This document shows positions 1 to 9,844 of a DNA stretch of 64,000 bases, piece by piece. Location of the stretch: assembly GCF_001613445.1 (NCBI RefSeq), contig NZ_BDCJ01000003.1, forward strand, positions 62,001-126,000, given 5' to 3'. Under the pieces are notes generated by a model. It did not search any database and was not told the origin of the DNA. It was given only the letters and a program-made list of their open reading frames with translations. Source of the DNA: Nocardia grenadensis NBRC 108939. GTDB taxonomy: Bacteria; Actinomycetota; Actinomycetes; Mycobacteriales; Mycobacteriaceae. The stretch's first letter is position 1; each line of letters opens with the position of its first letter. Both the position numbers and the translations under genes were made by a program.

Positions 1-3000
1 GCCGCCGTCCGCGACAACGGCGACGGTCTCGCCCTCGTCGCCGACGACACCGCACTCACCTACACCGAACTCGACCTCCGATCCAACCGGCTGGCCCGCG
101 CCCTCATCCGGCACGGCGCCGCCCCGGAGAGCCCGGTGCTCGTCGCCGCCACCCGGTCCGTGACCTCGGTGATCATGTGGTGGGCGGTCGTGAAATCCGG
201 CGCCACCTACGTGCCCGTCGACCCCCGCTATCCGGCGAGCCGCATCGAACAGATGGTGGCCGACTCCGGCGCCGCACTCGGTGTCACGGTCGCCGCGGCG
301 CGCCCCGATCTCCCCGACTCCCTGAACTGGCTCGTCCTCGACGACGACACCGTCACCGCGCAGATCGACACCCTGCCCGGCGACCCCGTCACCGACGACG
401 ACCGGCGCGCACCGCTACGGGCCACAAACACCGCCTACATCATCTTCACCTCCGGCTCCACCGGCGTACCCAAGGGCGTCGCCGTCGAGCACCGCGCCAT
501 CGCCGACTTCCTCGCCGCCCAGCACAGCGCCCACCGCACCGGTCACACCTCCCGCGTCCTGCATTTCGCCTCCCCGTCCTTCGACGCCTCCCTGCTGGAG
601 ATCATGCTCGCCACCGGCGGCGCCTCCACCCTCGTCCTGGCCCCGGCCGGAATGTACGGCGGCAGCGAACTCGCCGACCTGCTGCGCACCCAGCGCATCA
701 CCCACGCCTTCGTGACACCGGTCGCGCTGGCCTCCGTCGACCCCACCGGACTCGACGACCTGCAGGTCGTCATGGCCGGTGGTGAGGAAGTGCCCTCGGA
801 GCTGGTGAACCGGTGGGCCGGCACCGACCGCGCCGGCACCCGCGAATTCCGGGTCCTGTACGGGCCGACCGAAACCTCGGTCGTGGCCACCGCCGCCCCC
901 CATATGCTTCCCGGCGACCGGGTTCGGATCGGCGCCCCCCGCGCCGGTATGCGAGCCCTGGTCCTGGACTCCCGGCTGCAACCGGTACCGGTCGGCGTAC
1001 CCGCGGAACTGTACCTGGCCGGCCCCGGCCTGGCCCGCGGCTACCTCAACCGGGCCGCGACCAGCGCCGCCCGATTCATCGCCTGCCCCTACGGCGAACC
1101 CGGGCAACGCATGTACCGCACCGGCGACGTCGTCCGCTGGAACGCCGACCGCGACCTCGAATTCGTCGGCCGCAACGACTTCCAGATCAAGGTCCGCGGC
1201 TTCCGGGTGGAACTCGGCGAAATCGACGCCGTCCTCAGCGCCCGCGCGGATGTATCGTTCGCGATCACCGTGCCACGCCGCGACGGTACGGGCCCCGTAC
1301 TGCTGGTGTCGTATGTGGTGCCCGCGCCGGGCGCGAGTATCTCCAGCGAGGAACTCGTCCCCGCGGCCGCCACGGCACTGCCGTCCTATATGGTGCCCGC
1401 CGCGGTGATGGTGCTCGACGCGATACCGCTGTCACCGAACGGGAAACTCGACCGCAAAGCCCTCCCGGCGCCGGTCCTGCAGGCCCGGCAGTTCCGGGCG
1501 CCGTCCTCACCGGTCGAGGAGATCGTGGCCGGGGTGTACGCCGAAGTGCTCGGCACCGACGGGCCGGTCGGCGCCGACGACGACTTCTTCGAACTGGGCG
1601 GCAACAGCCTGATCGCCACCCGCGTCGCCGCCCGCATCGGTGCCGCACTCGACGCGTCCGTGCCCGTCGCGATGATCTTCGAAGCGCCCACCGTCGCGAA
1701 ACTCGCCGTACGCGCCGAATCGCACGCCGACACCGGCCGTATCTCGCTCACCGCCCAGCCTCGCCCCGAACACGTCCCGCTGTCCTACGCACAGCAGCGG
1801 ATGTGGTTCCTGAACCGGTTCGAACCCGACTCCGCCGCCTACAGCATCCCGATCGTCATCCGGCTCACCGGGCAGCTCGACATCGACGCCCTGCACGCCG
1901 CGGTCGACGACGTCATGACCCGTCACGAAGTGCTGCGCACCGTCTACCCGCACCACGACGGCGAACCCGCGCAGGTCGTCCTGTCCGCCACCGACGCCGT
2001 ACCGCCCATGGCCGTCGCCCGCGTCGACCGATCCGAACTGGTGGACCGGCTCTCCGCCTTCGTCTCCGCGGTGTTCGACCTCACCACCGAGATACCGTTC
2101 CGAGTGCGGCTGTACGAGCTCGACCACGACGAGTGGATCCTGGCCGTGGTGTTGCATCACATATCCGGCGACGGATCGTCATTGGGCCCGCTCGCCCGCG
2201 ACATGATGGCCGCCTACTCGGCCCGCCTGCACCACGAACCCCCGGCCTGGCCGCCTCTGGCCGTGCAGTACGCCGACTACGCGATCTGGCAGCACACCGT
2301 ACTGGGCACCGAGCACGACAGCGATTCACTGCTGCGCGCCCAGATCGACTACTGGACCGGGCAGCTCGCCGACCTGCCCGCCCTGCTGGAACTACCCACC
2401 GATCGGCCGCGCCCGCCCGCCCCGACCTACGCGGGCGCCAACATGCCGATCGAACTCGACGCCGAACTCCACGCGAAACTGGAACGCGTCGCCCGGGCCC
2501 ACAACACCACACTGTTCATGGTGTTCCACGCGGCTCTGGCCGCCACCCTGGCCCGGCTCGCGCACACCGACGACATCGCGATCGGCACCCCGTACGCGGG
2601 CCGCGGCGAACCCGAACTCGACGACCTCGTCGGCATGTTCGTCAACACCCTCGTCCTACGCACCCGGCTCACCCCCGGAATGACATTCACCCAACTGCTC
2701 GAACACGTCCGCGGCACCGACCTGGCCGCGTTCGGGCACGCCGACGTCCCCTTCGAACGGCTCGTCCAGGAACTCAACCCGGTACGCACCCCCGCACACC
2801 ACCCACTGTTCCAGGTGATGCTGGCCTTCCAGAACCTCACCACCACCGACTTCGAACTCCCCGGACTGTCGGTCTCGGCCGTCGAAGCCGACACCGGCAC
2901 CTCCCTGTTCGATCTACAGGTCACCGTTTCCGACACCTATGACGACACCGGCGCACCGACCGGTATCAGCGGCGGAATCACCTATGCCACCGACCTGTTC

Positions 3001-5679
3001 GACAAAGCGACCGCCACCGCCGTCGTCGACCGCCTGCTGCGCATCCTCGACGCGATGGCCACCGATCCCGCCCGGCCCGTCCACGACGTCGACCTGCTCG
3101 ACCCCACCGAACGCGACGCCGAACTGATCTGGTGCAACACCACCGCCTACCACCTCGCACAGAACGAAACACTCGCCTCCGCGTTCACCGCCTCGGTAGG
3201 CAGACACGCCGATCTGCCCGCGGTGACCACAGCCGGCGAGACACTCACCTACGCGCAGTTCGCGTCCCGCGTCAACCGCCTCGCCCGGCTGTTGATCAGT
3301 CGCGGTGTCGGCCCCGAAACCCTGGTGGCGCTGCGGATGCCGCGCTCACTGGACCAGGTCACCGCGATGTACGCGGTCCACGCCGCCGGCGGCGGATACG
3401 TGCCGATCGATCCCGACCACCCGGCCGAACGCATCGACTACATGCTGGCCACCGCGAAACCCGTCGTCGTACTGTCGACCCTCGACGACCTCGACCTCGC
3501 CGGCTTCGACGACGGACCAGTCACCGACCGCGAACGCCGCACCCCGCTGCGGCCGGAGAACATCGCCTACGTCCTGTTCACCTCCGGCTCCACCGGGCGC
3601 CCCAAAGGCGTGGCGGTCTCGCACCGTGCGGTACTCAACCAGCTGTACTGGATCAAGGGAGCGCATTCCCTGACACCGGACGACGTGGTACTGCAGAAGA
3701 CCCCCGCCACCTTCGACGTCTCGGTATGGGAACTGTTCGCCACCCTGGTGGCCGGCGCCCGGATGATCATCGCGGAACCGGACGGGCACACCGACCCCGC
3801 CTACCTCGCCGACACCATCGCCGCCCACCAGGTCACGCTCACCTCCTTCGTGCCCTCGATGCTGGCGGTGTTCGCCGACACGGCCCCCGCCGCGTCGCTG
3901 ACCTCGCTGCGGGCGCTGCTCGTCGGTGGTGAGGCATTCGGCCAGGACGTCGTATCCGCCGCCCGCCGGGTGATGCCCGGCACCGAACTGCACAACCTGT
4001 ACGGGCCCACCGAATTCACCTTGCACGCCACCGAACACCTGGTCACCGACGCCGACCACGGCAACGTACCCATGGGCACACCGGTCTGGAACGTCCGCGC
4101 CTACGTCCTCGACAGCCGGCTGCAACCCGCCCCGCCCGGAGTCGCCGGGGACCTGTACCTGGCCGGTAACCAGGTCGCCCGCGGCTACCAGGACCGTCCC
4201 GGGCTCACCGCGGAACGATTCGTCGCCGACCCCTTCACCGCGGGCGCGCGGCTCTACCGCACCGGTGACCTGGCGCGCCGCCTCCCCAACGGAGAACTGG
4301 AGTATCTCGGCCGCACCGACTCCCAGGTGAAACTGCGCGGCCTGCGTATCGAGCTCGGCGAAATCGAAGCAGTACTCGCCGAACACGACAGCGTCGCCCG
4401 CGCGATCGTGACGGTGCATACCGCCGCGACCGGCGACCAGCTCGTCGCCTATCTCGTTCCCACGACCGGCACCACTGTCGACACCGCCGCGGTCCTCGAC
4501 CACGCCGGCACCGAACTGCCCGGCTACATGGTGCCCGACACCGTCATGGTGCTCGACACCGTACCTTTCACGGCCTCGGGCAAACTCGACCGCGCGCGAC
4601 TGCCCGAACCGGAGTTCGCGGTCGGTGAATACCGGGAACCGGCGTCCTGGCTGGAAAGCGAAGTGGTCCGCGCCTACGGGCACGTGCTCGGCGTGGACCG
4701 CGTCGGAGCGGACGACGATTTCTACGCCCTCGGCGGTAACTCGCTACGGTCGGTGCAGGTGGTCAGCGAGCTGAAGAAGGAACTCGACTACGACGTGCCG
4801 GTCAGCTGGATCCTGTCCGATCCGAGTCCGGCCGATCTGGCCAGACGTATCGAATCGGGTATGCGCTCCGGGCACACCCACACCGACCCGGCCGCCGCCT
4901 TCGGTTTCGATGTCCTGCTGCCGATCCGGGCCGACGGTGACCGGCCGCCACTGTTCTGTGTCCATCCCGCCTCGGGTCTGGCCTGGAGCTACCGTCCGTT
5001 CGCCGAGTACCTGGCACCCGGCCGGCCGATCTACGGCATCCAGGCACCCCAGATCGGCGGCGAGGTCCCTGGGCCGGCCACTATCGAGGAAACGGCGCGC
5101 CGGTACTTCGCCGAGATCCGGACCGTGCAGCCGCACGGCCCCTACCATCTGCTCGGCTGGTCGCTGGGCGGTCAGATCGCGTACGCGATCGCCGTCGAGA
5201 TGCGGGCAGCGGGGGAGGAGGTGGCGCTGCTGGCGCTGTTGGACGCCGAAGCCGCCAATATCGATCCCGCCCAGGTCGTCACGGTCACCGCCGGGGAACT
5301 GATCAGCAATCTCGGCCCGGTCCTGGGTATCGATTTCGTCGATCAGGACGCGACCGCGCAGGAGGCGGCCGATCTCATCAGGCGCCATCTCGGCGAAGGA
5401 TTCCCGGTCGACGCCGGCATGATCCAGCGGATGACCGACGCCTACAACCAGTCCATGCGGGCGGCGAGTATCTGGCGGCCCCGGGTTCTCGACGGTGACC
5501 TGCTGTACTTCACCGCGACGGTGGACCGCCGGCCCGATGCCACCGGCTGGGCGGGATGGGCGCCGGTCGTCGGCGGGCGGATCGTGAATATCGATATCGA
5601 TGCGCCCCACCTCGCCATGACCGACCCGGCCGCGGTCGAGCAGATCGCCAGGATCCTCGACGAACGGTTGGACGGGTGA
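1..5679 (+). CDS. Non-ribosomal peptide synthetase, C-terminal part (A-PCP-C-A-PCP-TE)
   Basis: The reading frame is open from the first base, so the N-terminus lies outside the window. Domains in order: adenylation A1 (A3 motif FTSGSTGVPKG near nt 445, A10 NGKLDRKALP near 1440), carrier PCP1 (DDFFELGGNSL near 1579), condensation C (HHISGDG near 2155, typical HHxxxDG), A2 (FTSGSTGRPKG near 3580), PCP2 (DDFYALGGNSL near 4711) and a type I thioesterase (GWSLG, Ser codon at 5161; APHLAM near the end supplies the His). No epimerase or methyltransferase domain is present. These are the last two modules of an assembly line that releases its peptide by hydrolysis or cyclisation. By hand alignment to PheA the specificity residues read about D-A-L-F-M-G-L-V-V-K for A1 and D-V-W-S-L-G-L-L-H-K for A2. 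I cannot assign substrates with confidence. The next two genes on the same strand may be tailoring enzymes. Confidence 0.95.
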   Translation, partial: AAVRDNGDGLALVADDTALTYTELDLRSNRLARALIRHGAAPESPVLVAATRSVTSVIMWWAVVKSGATYVPVDPRYPASRIEQMVADSGAALGVTVAAARPDLPDSLNWLVLDDDTVTAQIDTLPGDPVTDDDRRAPLRATNTAYIIFTSGSTGVPKGVAVEHRAIADFLAAQHSAHRTGHTSRVLHFASPSFDASLLEIMLATGGASTLVLAPAGMYGGSELADLLRTQRITHAFVTPVALASVDPTGLDDLQVVMAGGEEVPSELVNRWAGTDRAGTREFRVLYGPTETSVVATAAPHMLPGDRVRIGAPRAGMRALVLDSRLQPVPVGVPAELYLAGPGLARGYLNRAATSAARFIACPYGEPGQRMYRTGDVVRWNADRDLEFVGRNDFQIKVRGFRVELGEIDAVLSARADVSFAITVPRRDGTGPVLLVSYVVPAPGASISSEELVPAAATALPSYMVPAAVMVLDAIPLSPNGKLDRKALPAPVLQARQFRAPSSPVEEIVAGVYAEVLGTDGPVGADDDFFELGGNSLIATRVAARIGAALDASVPVAMIFEAPTVAKLAVRAESHADTGRISLTAQPRPEHVPLSYAQQRMWFLNRFEPDSAAYSIPIVIRLTGQLDIDALHAAVDDVMTRHEVLRTVYPHHDGEPAQVVLSATDAVPPMAVARVDRSELVDRLSAFVSAVFDLTTEIPFRVRLYELDHDEWILAVVLHHISGDGSSLGPLARDMMAAYSARLHHEPPAWPPLAVQYADYAIWQHTVLGTEHDSDSLLRAQIDYWTGQLADLPALLELPTDRPRPPAPTYAGANMPIELDAELHAKLERVARAHNTTLFMVFHAALAATLARLAHTDDIAIGTPYAGRGEPELDDLVGMFVNTLVLRTRLTPGMTFTQLLEHVRGTDLAAFGHADVPFERLVQELNPVRTPAHHPLFQVMLAFQNLTTTDFELPGLSVSAVEADTGTSLFDLQVTVSDTYDDTGAPTGISGGITYATDLFDKATATAVVDRLLRILDAMATDPARPVHDVDLLDPTERDAELIWCNTTAYHLAQNETLASAFTASVGRHADLPAVTTAGETLTYAQFASRVNRLARLLISRGVGPETLVALRMPRSLDQVTAMYAVHAAGGGYVPIDPDHPAERIDYMLATAKPVVVLSTLDDLDLAGFDDGPVTDRERRTPLRPENIAYVLFTSGSTGRPKGVAVSHRAVLNQLYWIKGAHSLTPDDVVLQKTPATFDVSVWELFATLVAGARMIIAEPDGHTDPAYLADTIAAHQVTLTSFVPSMLAVFADTAPAASLTSLRALLVGGEAFGQDVVSAARRVMPGTELHNLYGPTEFTLHATEHLVTDADHGNVPMGTPVWNVRAYVLDSRLQPAPPGVAGDLYLAGNQVARGYQDRPGLTAERFVADPFTAGARLYRTGDLARRLPNGELEYLGRTDSQVKLRGLRIELGEIEAVLAEHDSVARAIVTVHTAATGDQLVAYLVPTTGTTVDTAAVLDHAGTELPGYMVPDTVMVLDTVPFTASGKLDRARLPEPEFAVGEYREPASWLESEVVRAYGHVLGVDRVGADDDFYALGGNSLRSVQVVSELKKELDYDVPVSWILSDPSPADLARRIESGMRSGHTHTDPAAAFGFDVLLPIRADGDRPPLFCVHPASGLAWSYRPFAEYLAPGRPIYGIQAPQIGGEVPGPATIEETARRYFAEIRTVQPHGPYHLLGWSLGGQIAYAIAVEMRAAGEEVALLALLDAEAANIDPAQVVTVTAGELISNLGPVLGIDFVDQDATAQEAADLIRRHLGEGFPVDAGMIQRMTDAYNQSMRAASIWRPRVLDGDLLYFTATVDRRPDATGWAGWAPVVGGRIVNIDIDAPHLAMTDPAAVEQIARILDERLDG

Positions 5680-6310
5680 ACCCGTAGACAATACCGACCG
5701 TTACGTAGGGTAATTTTCTGGCGAATTTTCAGCCAGGAGAAAGGCGTCGCCGTCTCCGCATACGGCCAGTTCAGCCCATAGTCCACAGAACAGCAGGTCA
5801 TCGGCCTAGACCAATCGTTGTGATTCTTCCCCATGAGACCGAAGAACGATTGTGGCACAATACTTTCCGTGTCTCGGTCGGTCAACGGCAACTCTGCGGC
5901 AACGATGATGTCGCAGGCTGACGCGACCGCAAAATCGGTCCGGCGGCGCACTCACGCCACCGCCCGGCCGATACGGGCAGACCACCCGCCACTCCCCGGT
6001 GGGGCGCCGGCGACCGCCGGCACCATCGCCGCAATCCCCGCAACGCATCGGACGACCGCACCCCGCCCACACCGGCGCACGGTACGCGACTCCCGTCGGC
6101 CGGGCCGCGGCGAGACGCCCCACCTGAAGGTGTGTGGTGCATCGAGTTCTTGACAGGTGATCGTCCGGCACCAGCGCTCCGGCGCCGGCGGTGCCCGTGC
6201 GACAGCGCGGTAACCGCCGGCGTCCTGCGCCGGTGCCCGGTAGCGATGGCCCAGTATGCCCAACGGTGAACGAGTGAACCGCTGGGACCGGAAATAAGTA
6301 GGAGGCGGTT
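5680..6310. other. Intergenic gap between the NRPS and the oxidase-like gene
   Basis: No convincing gene. The overlapping antisense frames here have no recognisable domain and look like high-GC artefacts. A weak hairpin (CTGGC/GCCAG, 5718-5736, 9-base loop) follows the NRPS stop and could end transcription, but it has no T-run. A TTGACA at 6149 has no -10 partner at a sensible distance. A strong Shine-Dalgarno site (AGGAGG at 6300-6305) precedes the next start. Confidence 0.5.
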
Positions 6311-8095
6311 ATGGCTACCGACGCGTATCTGGAACAACAGAATTCGCTGGCCGACATCATTCGGCACGGCAGTCCGGAGTTCCATCAGCAGCTGCAGAAG
6401 ATCCTCAGCAACCCGGACTACGACGTCACGGAGCAGCAGAGCCAGGAGCAGCGGCGTCTCAACGCCTACGACCAGTTGGGTGACCTCGTCAGACAGATCG
6501 GCACCCGCGCCGTCGCCACCGACCTACCCAAACTGTTCGCCGTATTCGACCAGTGCGCGATATTGGCGACCGACCTCATCCCACTCATCTCCGGCCACTA
6601 CAACCTGGCCTCGGGCAGCCTCGCCACCCTCACCGACTCCGACTCCGCCGCGCCCTACCTCCTCGACCTCGACGACGCCTCCAGCGTCGGAGTCATGCTG
6701 CTCACCGAATACGAATGCGGCTCCAACATCCAGTTCATGCGAACCACCGCCACCTGGGACGGTGACGGATTCGTGCTCAACACCCCCGACCCGAGGGCAC
6801 GAAAATTCATGCCCAGCGTCGGAATCGAAGTAGCCCGGGTCTGCGTCATCGGCGCCCGGTTCATCGACGCCGCCGGCATCGACCAAGGCGTCCACCTGTT
6901 CACCGCACGCCTGCGCGGCGCCGACGGAGCCCCCGCCCCCGGAGTGAACATCACCCAACTCGACCACCAGCCGCTGGTCATCATGGACAACTCCGTCATC
7001 AGCTTCGACAACCTACGGATCGAACGCGACGCCTGGCTGAGCAACGACCTCGCCACCATCGACGACAACGGCGTACTCACCTGGCGCGACGAAACCAGCC
7101 GCAAACGCGCCTTCGCCTCCGCAATCAGCCAGCTCACCGTCGGACGCCTGGCGCTCTCCTCCTGCCTGAACGCCGAAGCCCGCGCCGCGCTCTACATCGC
7201 CCTCAACTACGCGAGTAGGCGAGTCGTTCCGATGACACCGACCGACAAGCCGTACATGCTCGACATCCCCCACGTCCGTGACACACTACTCACCGACCTG
7301 GCCGGCACCGTCGCCCGCACCCTCTACGGCAACGCCGTGAAAACCCAACTCGCGGGCAGCGACCTCACCGCCCGCGACACCGTCGTATCGGTCATGCTGG
7401 CCAAGGACTTCATCCAACGGCACGCACTCCAGACGGTCACCGACTGCCGCGTGAAAATGGCCGCCCAAGGCATGTTCAGCGCCAACCGGGTCGCCAGCTA
7501 CCTCGGAGTCTGCCACGCCGCGATGACCGGCGAAGGCGACGTCTCCGTCATGGGATCGGTCGCCGGTCGCGTACTGGCCAAACAATTCGCCGGCACCCGG
7601 CCACCCGAACCCGTCCTCCACAACCCCGCCGACCCGGCGGACCGCGCACGCCTGTTCAGCGCCCGCACCCGCACCATCGCCCAGGAAGCACAACCACAAC
7701 TGAGCACCCCGACCCTCGAAGCCCGCCTGGAAGTCATCCCGGACGCCCTGGAACTCGCGGAAGCCTACTGCGTCGAACAGGCCCTGCGCATACTCGACGA
7801 ACACGCCGCCCATCCCGAGATCGCCGCCGTCCGTGACGTCTTCGCCCTCGACCAGATCGACAAGCACGCGTCCTGGTACCTCACCCACGGTCTCCTCGAC
7901 GTCGCCGCCGTGAAAGCGGTCAAACAGCAACTCCGCAGCGGACTGCTCTACGAGGCCATCGACACCCTCGCCGACAACCTCCCCGCCCTGCTGGCCGCCT
8001 TCGAATTCGACGACGAAATGCTCGGCGCCCCGGTACTGGCCGACGACCTGGCCGCCGCCTGGGACTCGCGCTGCCACGACCGGCCCCGGCGCTGA
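6311..8095 (+). CDS. Acyl-CoA oxidase/dehydrogenase-like flavoprotein
   Basis: A 594-residue protein of the acyl-CoA oxidase branch of the ACAD superfamily, which oxidises acyl thioesters at the alpha-beta bond using FAD. The middle beta domain is seen as LLTEYECGSNIQFMRTTATW near residues 130-150. The C-terminal helical part keeps the CR..AxG..SANR pattern followed by T-G-E408-G-D. That Glu aligns with the catalytic base of peroxisomal-type oxidases. The glycine-rich GGHG motif of the family is altered to AAQG. The start is well supported by AGGAGG six bases upstream. Lying between an NRPS and a P450, it may act on a carrier-bound acyl or aminoacyl group rather than in beta-oxidation; that is inference. 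A hairpin follows directly, so it is probably the end of a transcript. Confidence 0.8.
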   Translation: MATDAYLEQQNSLADIIRHGSPEFHQQLQKILSNPDYDVTEQQSQEQRRLNAYDQLGDLVRQIGTRAVATDLPKLFAVFDQCAILATDLIPLISGHYNLASGSLATLTDSDSAAPYLLDLDDASSVGVMLLTEYECGSNIQFMRTTATWDGDGFVLNTPDPRARKFMPSVGIEVARVCVIGARFIDAAGIDQGVHLFTARLRGADGAPAPGVNITQLDHQPLVIMDNSVISFDNLRIERDAWLSNDLATIDDNGVLTWRDETSRKRAFASAISQLTVGRLALSSCLNAEARAALYIALNYASRRVVPMTPTDKPYMLDIPHVRDTLLTDLAGTVARTLYGNAVKTQLAGSDLTARDTVVSVMLAKDFIQRHALQTVTDCRVKMAAQGMFSANRVASYLGVCHAAMTGEGDVSVMGSVAGRVLAKQFAGTRPPEPVLHNPADPADRARLFSARTRTIAQEAQPQLSTPTLEARLEVIPDALELAEAYCVEQALRILDEHAAHPEIAAVRDVFALDQIDKHASWYLTHGLLDVAAVKAVKQQLRSGLLYEAIDTLADNLPALLAAFEFDDEMLGAPVLADDLAAAWDSRCHDRPRR

Positions 8096-8110
8096 CCCTC
8101 CGCACACACA

Positions 8111-8148
8111 CCCGGGCAGGGCACCTCAGGCGGGGCGCCCTGCCCGGG
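8111..8148 (+). terminator. Rho-independent-like hairpin after the oxidase gene
   Basis: A perfect 12-bp inverted repeat (CCCGGGCAGGGC / GCCCTGCCCGGG) with a 14-base loop lies 15 bases after the stop of the oxidase-like gene. No T-run follows, which is common for actinobacterial terminators. Confidence 0.7.
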
Positions 8149-8392
8149 GCGTTCGTCGCACCCCGCACGACTCCACCGATGTGGCGAATGCGACGGTGTC
8201 CGAAGCGCGTCGGCGCGGCCGTCGGTCGAATACGGGCGGTATCGACCGATACACCGACCCGCGAAATATGTTCGGATTACCCGCAATAAGCCACAAATCC
8301 GTTGGCGGAGAACAACATAACCACCTGGCCACCGTAGCCCGGCCCACGCCTCGGTTAGTATTCCTCCGCAAACCGATATCAAGGAGATCTAC

Positions 8393-9670
8393 GTGTATCC
8401 GCAGTACACCCGACAGGGTGCTGTCACCGGCTCACCGATCGCGGACGGTACTCGAACCCCGATCTACAGCATCGAGAACGGCCCCCGGGTCCCGATCTAC
8501 AGCGAAGAGTTCGCCGCCGACCCCCATCGGGCCTACCGCCAGATGCGCGAAGCCTACGGAGCGCTCGTCCCGGTCGAAATCTGGCCCGGAGTACCCGCCA
8601 CCCTCGTCATCAACTACGACACCGCCAAAGGCATACTCAGCGACGGCGACCGCTTTCCCGCCGACCCGAGTATCTGGCAGCGCGACCTTCCCGAGAACTG
8701 CCCCATCACGCCGATGGTCGAATACCGGCCCAACGCCATCCGCACCAGCGGTGAACAGCACCGGCGGCTCCGCAAAAACGTCGTCGAAGCACTGGAGCAG
8801 GGGATCGACCTGAACACGGTCCGCCCCATGGTGGAACGATCCGCCTTCCCGCTCATCAACACCTTCTGCGAAACCGGCCGCGCCGACGTACTGAACCAGT
8901 ACGCCCTTCCGCTGGTCTTCTCGGTCCTGTGCCAGGTCCTCGGCTGTCCCGAGGACATCGGCCAGCGGGTCGCCGCAGCCAGCGCCCAAATGTTCGACAG
9001 CGTCGACACCGCGCAAGTCAACGCGGCCTTCGGTCAGGCCCTGCTCGAACTCACGCTCCTCAAACGTGTACACCCCGGCGACGACGTCACCACCAAGATG
9101 ATCCAGGACCCGGCCGGCCTGACCGACGAGGAAGTGGTCAGCCAGCTCGTCCTGCTGTTCGCCGCCGGAGTCGAGCCACCCGTCAACCTGATCGCCAACA
9201 CCCTGGTACTGATGCTCACCGACGAGCGGTACACCAGCTACGGCGGCGACGGCCACCTGACCACGAAGACCGCACTGGAGGAGCGGCTTGCCACCGACCC
9301 CCCGATGGCGAACTACTGCATCACCTACCCCCGCCAGCCCATCTACGTCGAAGGCCAGTTCCTGCCGGCCAATCAACCGGTGATCATCAGTATGGCCGCC
9401 TGCAATACCGACCCCCAGAAGAACACCGGCGAATTCATCGACAACGGGTGGAACCTGGCATGGAGCACCGGCCCGCACGCCTGCCCCGCACACGCCCGGC
9501 CGTTCTCGCTTCTCCTCGCGCAGGAGATCATCGACCAACTTCTGGACGCCCTTCCGGAATTGCAGCTGGAAGTACCCCCGGAACGCCTCGTATGGCGGCC
9601 CGGCCCGTTCCACCGCGCATTGACAGCATTGCCGGTCGTATTTCCCCCTTCGCCACCGCTCAGCGCCTGA
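8393..9670 (+). CDS. Cytochrome P450 of the CYP157 (conservon) type with non-canonical motifs
   Basis: A 425-residue protein that aligns along its length with P450s, most like the CYP157 proteins that accompany Streptomyces conservons (shared features include DPPMANY, LAWSTGPHACPA and WRPGPFHRAL). The haem-ligand Cys is present (C364 in GPHACP). Two otherwise near-universal motifs are changed. The I-helix reads AAGVEPP (A257-P263), so the oxygen-activating Thr is Pro262. The ExxR motif reads E297-R-L-A300, so its Arg is missing. Loss of ExxR is known in CYP157 members. The GTG start is preceded by AAGGAG. No conservon partners (roadblock, DUF742, small GTPase) are nearby. It could tailor the NRPS product, or have a non-catalytic role. 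It is not part of the oxidase transcript if the hairpin at 8111 is active. Confidence 0.85.
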   Translation: MYPQYTRQGAVTGSPIADGTRTPIYSIENGPRVPIYSEEFAADPHRAYRQMREAYGALVPVEIWPGVPATLVINYDTAKGILSDGDRFPADPSIWQRDLPENCPITPMVEYRPNAIRTSGEQHRRLRKNVVEALEQGIDLNTVRPMVERSAFPLINTFCETGRADVLNQYALPLVFSVLCQVLGCPEDIGQRVAAASAQMFDSVDTAQVNAAFGQALLELTLLKRVHPGDDVTTKMIQDPAGLTDEEVVSQLVLLFAAGVEPPVNLIANTLVLMLTDERYTSYGGDGHLTTKTALEERLATDPPMANYCITYPRQPIYVEGQFLPANQPVIISMAACNTDPQKNTGEFIDNGWNLAWSTGPHACPAHARPFSLLLAQEIIDQLLDALPELQLEVPPERLVWRPGPFHRALTALPVVFPPSPPLSA

Positions 9671-9844
9671 AAACAACAACCCCCGGCGAAATATTCGAAA
9701 AGCGCCACGAAGCGGTGAACAACACCGAGAACTGAAGGCTGGGACGCGGGCGGTGCGGCAACCGGACACCACGGAGGTCACCCGGAAACATTGTGCCCGC
9801 CCGCCACCACAGCCGGCTCGAATCCTCCCCGAATCCACCACCGC

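Noticed and set aside
415..1107. Long antisense and out-of-frame ORFs inside the NRPS gene
   Set aside because: They are rich in Arg/Gly/Pro, lack domains and follow the codon pattern of the NRPS gene; typical shadows of high-GC coding DNA.
6149..6154. TTGACA as promoter of the oxidase-like gene
   Set aside because: No -10 hexamer at 15-20 bases downstream.
5806..6385. Antisense ORFs of 167-184 residues upstream of the oxidase gene
   Set aside because: No ribosome site, no domain, and they overlap each other in different frames.
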